Assembly (NCBI GenBank): GCA_024689865.1
Contig: JAILDA010000064.1
Location: 1 to 49,039 of the forward strand
Source of the DNA: Clostridia bacterium
Lineage (GTDB): Bacteria; Bacillota; Clostridia; Peptostreptococcales; Anaerovoracaceae
Direction: 5' to 3'
DNA length: 49,039 nucleotides
Of the stretch, positions 26,256-33,030 are shown one piece after another (the first letter of the stretch is position 1; each line of letters starts with the position of its first letter). The notes beneath the pieces were generated by a model, which searched no databases, was not told the DNA's origin, and saw only the letters and a program-made list of their open reading frames with translations. The position numbers and the translations under genes are program-made.

Positions 26256-27944
26256 ATGGAACTGTATCATAATTCTCACAGCACCGATTATCGCAAGCCC
26301 TTCGGAGCAGTACGCTGCGGAGGGCATATTGAATTGCGCTTAAAAGCTCCCGGGTCGGACTACGCTGTGCTCCGTCTGTACACGGACGAGGCCGGCGAAG
26401 GCATGCTCCAGCCGTCTTCCGAAAAGGACGGAGTCTACACCTGGCGCTTCTCCGCCCCTGAGGACGACTGCGTACTGTGGTATTTCTTCGTGGTGGGGGC
26501 AAACGACAACGTCTACTGCTACGGCAACAACGACAAACAGTTTGGCGGCGAGGGCCGCGTCTACAGGCCCGGCGAAACTCCCGAATCCTTCCGCATCGGA
26601 GTCTATCACGACTTTAAGGTGCCCGCCTGGTACAAGGAAGGCATAGTCTACCAGATCTTCCCGGACCGCTTCCGCAGAACGGCAAAGCTCAACACGCCCT
26701 CCGCGGGTATTACGGACCTGGAGGACCTTGCTCCCGGCGCCGTCTACGACCCGGATACCGGACGGATCTTCGAGGCCTGGGACACCCTTCCCTACTACAT
26801 AAAGAACAAGGACGGCAGCATAGCGCACTGGAATTTCTGGGGTGGCAGCCTGGCAGGCATAGAGGAGAAGCTGAACTACATAAAGAGCCTGGGCGCCTCC
26901 ATCATCTACCTGAACCCCATATTCGAAGCGCGCTCCAACCACCGCTACGACACCTCGGACTACTTTAAGATAGACCCCATGCTGGGCACGGAAGCGGACT
27001 TCCGGCGCCTTTGCGAAAAAGCTAAAAAGCTTGGAATACGCATAATCCTGGACGGCGTGTTCAACCACACAGGAATCAACAGCAAGTACTACCGCGAGCA
27101 CCCGGACTGGTTCCAGCGCGACGAGAACGGCGACGTGGTCTGCTGGTGGGGCGTAAAGGATCTGCCTCAGGTGGACGAGCTGAACCCGGAGTTTTCCGAA
27201 ATGATCTGCGGGGAGAACGGCGTGCTGCGCTACTGGCTGCGCGCCGGAGCAAGCGGCTGGAGACTGGACGTTGCCGACGAGCTTCCCAACGAGTTCCTTA
27301 TGAAGATCCGTCAGGCCGTAAAGGCCGAGGGCTCCGACAAGGTAGTAATAGGCGAGGTCTGGGAGGACGCCGGCTACAAGTTCGACTACGGCAAGCGCAT
27401 GCGCTTCCTGGGCGGCAAGGAGCTGGACAGCGTAATGAACTACCCCGTCCGCCAGGACATACTGGACTACATGAGCTGCCAGATAGGTTCAGCGGAATTC
27501 GCGGCAAGGCAGATGAGCCGCATGGAGAACTACCCGCCCGAAGCCTGGGCCGGATGCTTCAACATGCTGGGCAGCCACGACCGCGAAAGGATACTCACCC
27601 TGCTGGGTTCCGAACAAGCGGTAAAGTTCGCGGCGGCGATCCTGTACAGCCTGCCCGGCGTACCCGTCATCTACTACGGCGACGAGGTCTGCCTGGAGGG
27701 CGGCAAGGATCCGGACAACAGGCGCAGCTTCCCCTGGGAGCAGCTTGCGGCAAAAAAGGAAATGACAGAGCACTTCAGAATGCTGGGCCGCCTCAGGAAT
27801 GGCTCTGAGACGCTCAAAAAGGGTTCTTTCAGCGCGTTTGAGGGCGAAAACGGTACATTAGTCGTTGAACGCAGTTTCGGGGCTGAAACGGTCGTTTTTT
27901 GCTTCGACCGCAATACGCTTACATGGAAGTATTTAATTAAGTAA
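26256..27944 (+). CDS. GH13 glycosidase (neopullulanase/maltogenic amylase-like)
   Basis: A 562-residue GH13 enzyme. An N-terminal beta domain (about 1-125) leads into the barrel at WYKEGIVYQIFPDRF. A loop insertion (DTLPYYIKNKDGSIAHWNFWGGSLAGIEEKLNYIKSLGASIIYLNPIFEARSNHRYDTSDY) is typical of the cyclomaltodextrinase/neopullulanase subfamily. Catalytic residues are in GWRLDVADEL (nucleophile Asp), VIGEVWED (Glu) and MLGSHDRERIL (Asp). There is no signal peptide, so it acts in the cytoplasm, probably on maltodextrins or glycogen branches released by GlgP; no glgX is seen here. The last 50 or so codons look less GC-rich than the rest. Confidence 0.88.
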   Translation: MELYHNSHSTDYRKPFGAVRCGGHIELRLKAPGSDYAVLRLYTDEAGEGMLQPSSEKDGVYTWRFSAPEDDCVLWYFFVVGANDNVYCYGNNDKQFGGEGRVYRPGETPESFRIGVYHDFKVPAWYKEGIVYQIFPDRFRRTAKLNTPSAGITDLEDLAPGAVYDPDTGRIFEAWDTLPYYIKNKDGSIAHWNFWGGSLAGIEEKLNYIKSLGASIIYLNPIFEARSNHRYDTSDYFKIDPMLGTEADFRRLCEKAKKLGIRIILDGVFNHTGINSKYYREHPDWFQRDENGDVVCWWGVKDLPQVDELNPEFSEMICGENGVLRYWLRAGASGWRLDVADELPNEFLMKIRQAVKAEGSDKVVIGEVWEDAGYKFDYGKRMRFLGGKELDSVMNYPVRQDILDYMSCQIGSAEFAARQMSRMENYPPEAWAGCFNMLGSHDRERILTLLGSEQAVKFAAAILYSLPGVPVIYYGDEVCLEGGKDPDNRRSFPWEQLAAKKEMTEHFRMLGRLRNGSETLKKGSFSAFEGENGTLVVERSFGAETVVFCFDRNTLTWKYLIK

Positions 27945-28250
27945 GCGGAGCAAAAGAATAAAGCCCTTTCATATATGAAAAACAAGCCAATGCTGCAAAT
28001 ATAAGCAGCATATATGATATGTTGTCTCTTAATGAATCGGATTATAATGCTTCATACGCTCACCGACCGGCAAATGTGACGATTTTGTTAAGATTAGCAC
28101 TCTTGTCTTGACAGTGCTAATCTTAAGGACTATAACGTAGCTGCAAAGGAAAAGAGAAGATCCTATCAAAGAATCCAAACACTCCATTCCTCTTTAGAAA
28201 CATAGTTCATTCGATATGAAGAACAATGATTGAAAAGGAGGTAATGTACT
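27945..28250 (+). other. AT-rich intergenic stretch before hsp20
   Basis: A 306-base gap, clearly AT-richer than the neighbouring operons. It holds a weak hairpin (TGCTGC 27991-27996 with GCAGCA 28005-28010, no U-run), two CATATATG copies, the CIRCE/promoter unit at 28090-28136, and a leader of about 110 bases ending in AAAGGAGGTAATGTACT before the hsp20 ATG. No gene was recognised in it. Confidence 0.7.
28090..28136 (+). promoter_or_regulatory. CIRCE operator overlapping the hsp20 promoter
   Basis: TTAGCACTC (28094-28102), 9 bases, CAGTGCTAA (28112-28120): the HrcA-binding CIRCE element with one change from consensus (C for G at the first base of the right arm). The dyad extends to 12-base arms, AAGATTAGCACT and AGTGCTAATCTT (28090-28101, 28113-28124). 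A consensus -35 TTGACA (28108-28113) lies in the CIRCE spacer and right arm, and TATAAC (28131-28136) follows after 17 bases. HrcA bound here would block RNA polymerase directly; heat or misfolding would relieve it. Confidence 0.93.
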
Positions 28251-28694
28251 ATGTTGACACGTAGATATGATTTGTTTGATGACTTTTTTGATGATTTCGA
28301 TTTGGCAAAAGAAATGAGAAATCTCGACCGTAAGCTTTACGGAAGAAGAACGGGCAAAGAAATGCTCACTGATATAAAGGAGCATGATGATCACTATGAT
28401 CTGGAGATCGAGCTTCCGGGATTCAAGAAGGAAGATTTGAGTGTATCTCTTGAGGACGGATACCTGACAGTGACCGCTGAAAAGTCCCATGATCAGGATA
28501 AAGAAAAGGGGGGCAAGCTGATTCGCCAGGAGAGATATTACGGATCGATGACCAGATCCTTCTATGTGGGCGAAGATATCACGTCCGATGAGATCAAGGG
28601 TAAATATGAACATGGTGTTCTGACCATCAGCCTTCCGAAGAAGGAAAAGCAAAAACAGGTTGAAGCACCGAACCGCATCCTGATCGAAGGTTAG
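28251..28694 (+). CDS. hsp20: Hsp20 small heat-shock protein
   Basis: A 147-residue small heat-shock protein. The alpha-crystallin domain (about 40-140) is recognisable from DIKEHDDHYDLEIELPGFKKEDLSVSLEDGYLTVTAEK, RQERYYGSMTRSFYVGEDI and the closing GVLTISLPKK. It binds unfolding proteins without ATP and hands them to DnaK. AAAGGAGG precedes the ATG, and the CIRCE element above places it under HrcA. Base composition differs from its neighbours: of 8 Ile codons only one is ATA, a codon used freely nearby, and AT content is higher. This suggests acquisition by transfer, but highly expressed genes can also differ this way. Confidence 0.95.
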   Translation: MLTRRYDLFDDFFDDFDLAKEMRNLDRKLYGRRTGKEMLTDIKEHDDHYDLEIELPGFKKEDLSVSLEDGYLTVTAEKSHDQDKEKGGKLIRQERYYGSMTRSFYVGEDITSDEIKGKYEHGVLTISLPKKEKQKQVEAPNRILIEG

Positions 28695-28786
28695 CTGAAA
28701 CAAACGGAATGACAAGTGATGACCTGAATAGTTCTACTAGCGGAATTATTCAGACCGCCGGCTTAGCAAATAAAACACAACAATAT

Positions 28787-28819
28787 AAAAGAACCGGACA
28801 CGCGATCCGGTTCTTTTTT
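28787..28819. terminator. Bidirectional terminator after hsp20
   Basis: AAAAGAACCGG (28787-28797), 9-base loop, CCGGTTCTTTT (28807-28817) followed by T's. On the minus strand the run after the stem is TTTTATATTG, so it can also end the convergent gene at 28822. A weaker hairpin (GAATAGTTC with GAATTATTC) lies just upstream near 28726-28751. Confidence 0.92.
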
Positions 28820-28821
28820 TT

Positions 28822-29160
28822 CTATCCTAACCTTGCGTCTCTGAGCGGCTCGTCCCAGAACACTTTGCCGCCCTGCTCCGCGGCCAGCTCGTCGATCACG
28901 GAGCGGAAGCTCTCCAGCAGTTCCGCCTCGCGCTTCTTGGAGCGGCGTCCCTTGCCCTCGAACAGGACCTTGCTGAAATACGCGTCGTAGGACACGGCGT
29001 AGTCCTCCTCGTCCCTGTGCGGGAAGAAGGTGGCGGCCGCCTCATACTTTATCTGCCCTGCCTCGGAATCCGAGACCAGCATCACCAAAGCCGCACGGCG
29101 TTCCACGTCGTTGTACTTAAGCTCCGCCTCGAAATACTGTTCGTATACGTTAATGACCAT
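28822..29160 (-). CDS. Conserved-looking hypothetical protein, 112 residues
   Basis: I do not recognise this family with confidence. The protein is soluble and charged: a beta-rich N-terminal half (MVINVYEQYFEAELKYNDVERRAALVMLVSDSEAGQIKYEAAATFFPHRD) with alternating hydrophobic residues, then EDYAVSYDAYFSKVLFEGKGRRSKKREAELLESFRSVIDELAAEQGGKVFWDEPLRD, where the RRSKKREAELLESFRSVIDELA part looks helical. The ATG at 29160 is chosen over a TTG at 29187 because GGAGG lies 7 bases upstream. It follows the rhodanese lipoprotein by 48 bases and shares its direction. Confidence 0.75.
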   Translation of the reverse strand: MVINVYEQYFEAELKYNDVERRAALVMLVSDSEAGQIKYEAAATFFPHRDEEDYAVSYDAYFSKVLFEGKGRRSKKREAELLESFRSVIDELAAEQGGKVFWDEPLRDARLG

Positions 29161-29208
29161 TATCGTTCCTCCGTCCTCCGGCTCCAAAACCGCGCAGCCG
29201 TAAAAGCG

Positions 29209-30009
29209 CTACTCTATCGTTATCGTTACGTCGCCGTTCGACAGCAGCTCCGTCATCCGGGACGCGTCCAGGTCCACGTGCCCCAGCCTGGTATAGGACC
29301 AGGAGTTGGTGCCGTAGAAGATGACTATGCTGTTTCCGGAGTAGAGCACTATGTCTCCGGGGCCGGTCTTTGTCTGAACATCGCTGCGCGGAAGGCTCTT
29401 TCCTACGGAACCTACCTGCTCGAAGCCGCCGTACATGGACATCCGCACGGTAAGCGGCAGCATCTCCTTAAGTGCGGCCACCGAAGCGTTGTCCTCCCAG
29501 GTAACCGGGACCTGCGTTCCGCCTATCGTAAGTTTCATTTCGCCCTCCCCCGGCTTTTCCACCGGGCCTGTCCAGCTGTTGATCCCGCCGAACTCGTACA
29601 CGTTTACATAGCCCATGTCCGCCAGCTTCTGCGACGCCTCCTTGCTGCGGCGCCCCGTGCGGCAGTAGACCAGTATTATCTGCTGAAGATCCGGCAGCTG
29701 CCCAGGCCTTTCCGTGCCTATGCTCTCGTTGGGAAGAAGTACCGCGCCCGGGATGTGACCCCCGTCGTACTCGTCCTGCCTGCGCACGTCCAGAATGATG
29801 TGACCGTCATCTCTGGCCATCATCTCCTTGGCCTGATCCTGTGAGATCTGTCTGTACGTTCCCTGTGCGGGTGGAGCATCGTTCCCCGAAACGGCATCGT
29901 TCTGTGATGCCCCGTTGACTGGGACTTCGTTATTTCGACCGCTGCCGGAAGGCGCACAGGAAGAGAGGATCAACAACAGTATTAAGATAAGTATTACCGA
30001 CCGTTTCAT
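29209..30009 (-). CDS. Lipoprotein: rhodanese domain fused to a cyclophilin-like domain
   Basis: A 266-residue exported lipoprotein with lipobox LILSS before Cys18. A low-complexity linker follows, then a rhodanese domain (about 55-150) with active-site loop VYCRTGRRS (Cys116), which suits sulfane-sulfur transfer or sensing. Residues of about 158-266 (MKLTIGGTQVPVTWEDNASVAALKEMLP, MYGGFEQVGSVGKSLPRSD, TGPGDIVLYSGNSIVIFYGTNSWSYTRLGHV) match the bacterial cyclophilin-like fold domain. The job is unknown; an extracellular sulfur or redox function is an inference. A TATAAT lies about 30 bases upstream (plus-strand 30044-30049), without a clear -35. Confidence 0.83.
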   Translation of the reverse strand: MKRSVILILILLLILSSCAPSGSGRNNEVPVNGASQNDAVSGNDAPPAQGTYRQISQDQAKEMMARDDGHIILDVRRQDEYDGGHIPGAVLLPNESIGTERPGQLPDLQQIILVYCRTGRRSKEASQKLADMGYVNVYEFGGINSWTGPVEKPGEGEMKLTIGGTQVPVTWEDNASVAALKEMLPLTVRMSMYGGFEQVGSVGKSLPRSDVQTKTGPGDIVLYSGNSIVIFYGTNSWSYTRLGHVDLDASRMTELLSNGDVTITIE

Positions 30010-30083
30010 TCTATTACCACAATGCGTAAAGTGCGTTTATTACATTATACAACAGTTTTCGCCGAAATCCTAATGCGCCGCGC

Positions 30084-30113
30084 TTTACTTTTCCGGGCCA
30101 TTCGTGATACAAT
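30084..30113 (+). promoter_or_regulatory. Predicted promoter of the tRNA-Gly gene
   Basis: TTTACT (30084-30089), 18 bases, TACAAT (30108-30113), which ends 12 bases before the tRNA. A plausible but not perfect match. Confidence 0.45.
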
Positions 30114-30125
30114 ACCCTTCGCCGC

Positions 30126-30199
30126 GCAGATGTAGTTTAATGGCAAAACAGCAGCTTCCCAAGCTGCGGTCGAGGGTTCGATTCCCTTCATCTGCTCCA
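30126..30199 (+). tRNA. tRNA-Gly (anticodon CCC)
   Basis: A 74-nt cloverleaf with encoded CCA. The acceptor stem GCAGATG pairs with CATCTGC. The D-arm includes GTTTAATGGCAAAAC. The anticodon stem GCAGC/GCTGC closes the loop TTCCCAA with anticodon CCC. The T-arm is AGGGTTCGATTCCCT, and TCCA ends the molecule. It reads GGG codons. It is a single tRNA with its own promoter and terminator. Confidence 0.96.
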
Positions 30200-30203
30200 A
30201 AGC

Positions 30204-30231
30204 AACAGGGTGCCGTTTGGCACCCTGTTTG
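30204..30231 (+). terminator. Rho-independent terminator of tRNA-Gly
   Basis: AACAGGGTGCC (30204-30214), loop GTTT, GGCACCCTGTT (30219-30229), then TTGATTTG. Begins 5 bases after the CCA end. Confidence 0.88.
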
Positions 30232-30244
30232 ATTTGCTGAAAGA

Positions 30245-30262
30245 TCGATGGGAATCGAACCC
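30245..30262 (-). other. tRNA T-arm-like fragment, inverted relative to tRNA-Gly
   Basis: On the minus strand this reads TCGGGTTCGATTCCCATC, containing the 13-base T-arm core GGGTTCGATTCCC also present in the tRNA-Gly 60 bases away on the other strand. The rest of a tRNA (acceptor stem, anticodon arm) is not visible. It could be a tRNA 3' remnant left by an integration event or a chance match. Confidence 0.35.
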
Positions 30263-30277
30263 GAAAGGGCAGCGGCG

Positions 30278-31615
30278 TCAAATAGCTTCGTACGGCGCTA
30301 TGTCAGCCGGCACCGGCGACTTCACCTTTCTGGTAAGCGGATCTATCCTCAGATACTCGTCGCTCTGCATGTACGTCCTTACACGGACGGACTTAACAAA
30401 GTACAGCGTATAAACGAAGTACAGCAGGAAGAACAGCACCAGATGCACCACCGCGGTCCCGAAACCGTTGGAGATCCACTGCAGCACGAATACCACCAGA
30501 GTACCCGCTATCGCAAGCTTGTGATAGAACCACAGGAACCTCTGATCCTTGTTCTTTATCATCATCATCAATTTAATGATCAGCGCGTACACGACTATCG
30601 AGAAGATCATAAGTACAATGATCATTATGTAGGCAAAGGTCATGTTGGTATATCTGCTTACGTATGACATCATCCTGAAGACGGGTATCATCTCTGCTAT
30701 CATTCCGATTATTGCAAGCACAGCTACTATCGTTCCGCCTATGACCGTAAACTTAAGGTAGCCGCCCAGCTGCTGGTACGGGTGCGGATAGTGAACGTAG
30801 TCGCTGCCTCCGCTGAAGGAAGACACATCGGATCCCGCGGGAAGCGCCGGCGCGAACGCGTCGCTGGTCTCAACCATTCTTAAGATGTACGCGATCATGA
30901 ACAGTATGGAGCACATTCTGCTTGCAAAAGTCCTGAAGGCCATGCCGTCTCCGGTGAGAGACGTGGTAATGCAGAGTATTGCGTATCCGGCAGTCATCGC
31001 AACAAGGAAGACCATCATCTTCTTCTTGTTGCCGACCTTAAAGACCACCAGCCAGTAGACCACAGCGGCGGCTATCGCAAAGAACAGCGGGAATATCACC
31101 TGAATGACTCCGAGGAACTTATAGTATTTGAAATACCTGAAAAGCCTTATCGAGCTTACGAGCACGGTGACTGCAAAGAGCGTCATGGGCACAGCCATCG
31201 GCAGAGTCTCGGAGTGCATGCGCAGCAGACAGAGTCCGGCCAGAAGAATAGCAGCTATAAGAGTAAGCCATGTCATGTAGATCTTTATAGAACAGATCGC
31301 AAAGACCACGGACAGGACCGCCGCGGCAAGCGCTATGCAGTCCGTTCCGCTGAACGAAGACGCAGCCTTGATCGAGGATGCATCGGGGACTATGTTTTTT
31401 ATAGCCGACACTGCAGACGATGCTGCCGCAGATACAGATGCCGCAGCAGAGGAAACGGGCGCCGCAGGCGTCGGATCAGCAGGCGCAGCGGAAACGACCG
31501 GCTTTTCCGGCACAGGCGCCGCCGTGCTGCCCGGAAGCTCCGCTACTTTTTCGCCGCAGCGGTAGCAGAATTTAGCGTCATCCGGAAGTTTAGCTCCACA
31601 ATTTGTACAATACAT
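30278..31615 (-). CDS. Zinc-ribbon multi-pass membrane protein
   Basis: A 445-residue protein beginning with a zinc ribbon (CTNCGAKLPDDAKFCYRCGEKV, four Cys at residues 3-20). An Ala/Pro/Ser-rich linker (about 30-90) follows, then about ten hydrophobic segments to residue 400 and a short cytoplasmic tail. Zinc-ribbon-plus-membrane proteins of this kind are common in Bacillota and have no assigned function. A match to a specific DUF cannot be made by eye. AGAGG precedes the ATG by 6 bases. It follows the aldo/keto reductase by 51 bases on the same strand. Confidence 0.85.
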   Translation of the reverse strand: MYCTNCGAKLPDDAKFCYRCGEKVAELPGSTAAPVPEKPVVSAAPADPTPAAPVSSAAASVSAAASSAVSAIKNIVPDASSIKAASSFSGTDCIALAAAVLSVVFAICSIKIYMTWLTLIAAILLAGLCLLRMHSETLPMAVPMTLFAVTVLVSSIRLFRYFKYYKFLGVIQVIFPLFFAIAAAVVYWLVVFKVGNKKKMMVFLVAMTAGYAILCITTSLTGDGMAFRTFASRMCSILFMIAYILRMVETSDAFAPALPAGSDVSSFSGGSDYVHYPHPYQQLGGYLKFTVIGGTIVAVLAIIGMIAEMIPVFRMMSYVSRYTNMTFAYIMIIVLMIFSIVVYALIIKLMMMIKNKDQRFLWFYHKLAIAGTLVVFVLQWISNGFGTAVVHLVLFFLLYFVYTLYFVKSVRVRTYMQSDEYLRIDPLTRKVKSPVPADIAPYEAI

Positions 31616-31666
31616 AATTACCTCTTTATCTAAAAAACTATTAGTGACTGTTTCGGGGCGCCGGGA

Positions 31667-32797
31667 TCAGAGGCTCTGCTCCATGTCCGTGCATTCTTCC
31701 AGAAGGCTCATTATCGGAAGCTGCTGGGGGCAGGCGCCCTCGCACTGACCGCAGTGAACGCATTCGGATGCTTTTCCGCGGCCCTCGGTAGCTTCTTTAT
31801 AAGCCTTGAACGCGCGCGGATTGGTGCGGCGCAGAAGGTTGCCGTTATATATGCTGAATATCTCCGGGATGGGGATGTTCATGGGGCAGCCGTCCGTGCA
31901 GTAATGGCATGCCGTGCAGGCGATGGAGATGTCGTTTTCTATTATCTCCCTGGCCTTCTCCACGATCGACTGCTCCTGCTCCGTAAGCGGCTTGAAGTCC
32001 TTCATGTAGCTGAGGTTGTCCTTCATCTGCTCCACGTTGGACATGCCGGAGAGGACCGTCATTATTCCCGGGAGCGACGCAACATAGCGTACTGCCCAGG
32101 ACGCGAAACTGGCATCGGGATCCGCCGCGCTGAACAGCTCCGCTACCTTCTTGGGCGGCTTTGCGAGAGTTCCGCCTTTAATGGGCTCCATTACAACGAT
32201 GGGTTTATTGTGAGCCCGTGCGACCTCGTAGCATTTTCCGGACTGAACGCTGGCGCTGTTCCAGTCCGCGTAGTTTATCTGAAGCTGCACGAAATCCACG
32301 TCCGGATGCTCGGTCAGCAGTTTGTCCAGATCCTCCGGGGTGGCGTGGAACGAGAACCCCCAGTGCTTTATAAGGCCTTTGTCGCGCTGTTCCTTTACAA
32401 AGTCCCAAAGACCGTATTTGTTGTATATCTCTATGTTGTCCGGCTGAAGAGCATGCAGAAGATAGAAATCGAAGAAGCCGGCACCTGTGCGCTCAAGGCT
32501 TATCTGAAACTGCTTCTTTGTGGTCTCTTCGTCCGGATGGCCCAGCCATGCGTTCATCTTTGTGCAGACCGTATAGGCATCGCGGGGATAGCGCTCCACT
32601 ACAGCCTTGCGGAAAGTCTCTTCGGATGCCCCGCCGTCGTATACGTAGGCAGTGTCGAAATACGTTCCGCCGCCTGCAATGAACAGGTCTGCCATCTCTT
32701 TTACCTGTTCCACGTCTATGCTGCCGTCCTTAAGCTTGGGTAGCCTCATAAGGCCGAAACCCAGCTTGAACATGTCTTCCGGGCTGTGTCCGTGCAT
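31667..32797 (-). CDS. Aldo/keto reductase with C-terminal 4Fe-4S ferredoxin domain
   Basis: A 376-residue fusion. The barrel starts FGLMRLPKL and has the AKR catalytic positions in GGGTYFDTAYVYDGG (Asp48, Tyr53) and SFHATPEDLDKLL (His). The C-terminal extension holds two ferredoxin-like Cys sets, CTACHYCTDGC (294-304) and CVHCGQCEGAC (346-356), each followed by Pro or Gln as in 2x[4Fe-4S] domains. Such predicted oxidoreductases may exchange electrons with ferredoxin as well as NAD(P)H. The substrate is unknown. The ATG at 32797 has AAGGAAGGA just upstream; the frame open to 33013 is AT-rich leader sequence. Confidence 0.9.
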   Translation of the reverse strand: MHGHSPEDMFKLGFGLMRLPKLKDGSIDVEQVKEMADLFIAGGGTYFDTAYVYDGGASEETFRKAVVERYPRDAYTVCTKMNAWLGHPDEETTKKQFQISLERTGAGFFDFYLLHALQPDNIEIYNKYGLWDFVKEQRDKGLIKHWGFSFHATPEDLDKLLTEHPDVDFVQLQINYADWNSASVQSGKCYEVARAHNKPIVVMEPIKGGTLAKPPKKVAELFSAADPDASFASWAVRYVASLPGIMTVLSGMSNVEQMKDNLSYMKDFKPLTEQEQSIVEKAREIIENDISIACTACHYCTDGCPMNIPIPEIFSIYNGNLLRRTNPRAFKAYKEATEGRGKASECVHCGQCEGACPQQLPIMSLLEECTDMEQSL

Positions 32798-32870
32798 GTT
32801 GGTCCTTCCTTTCCGCAGCGTATCTGCATGTGCCGCCGCATACTCTTTTCTTTTCTTTTTGAACACTTTA

Positions 32871-32899
32871 AGAATACCATATACCGCGCTCCGCCGCAA
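32871..32899 (-). promoter_or_regulatory. Predicted promoter of the aldo/keto reductase gene
   Basis: Minus strand: TTGCGG (32894-32899), 17 bases, TATTCT (32871-32876), about 74 bases before the ATG. The spacing is right; the hexamers are imperfect. Confidence 0.4.
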
Positions 32900-32916
32900 A
32901 AAAAATATAAAAAAAT

Positions 32917-32945
32917 ATAGCCTGCAGGACCTGCAGATGCTATAC
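32917..32945. promoter_or_regulatory. Palindrome in the divergent intergenic region (possible operator)
   Basis: TATAGC and GCTATA arms flank CTGCAG-GAC-CTGCAG, giving a nearly perfect dyad over 29 bases, within A/T runs. It lies between the divergent reductase and decarboxylase genes, where a terminator would make no sense, so a repressor or activator site for one or both is more likely. A second hairpin (CTGCCGT 32976-32982 with ACGGCAG 32988-32994) lies in the decarboxylase leader. Confidence 0.45.
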
Positions 32946-33030
32946 TTTTTCTTGCCAAACATATAACAAGAAGCCCTGCCGTTTTTTACGGCAGACACAA
33001 GACGATCAGGCAATCAGGAAGGAGACCACA

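Noticed and set aside
32798..33013. A 72-codon N-terminal extension of the aldo/keto reductase.
   Set aside because: It covers AT-rich leader sequence, the promoter and the palindrome. The ATG at 32797 has a strong ribosome site and matches the family start.
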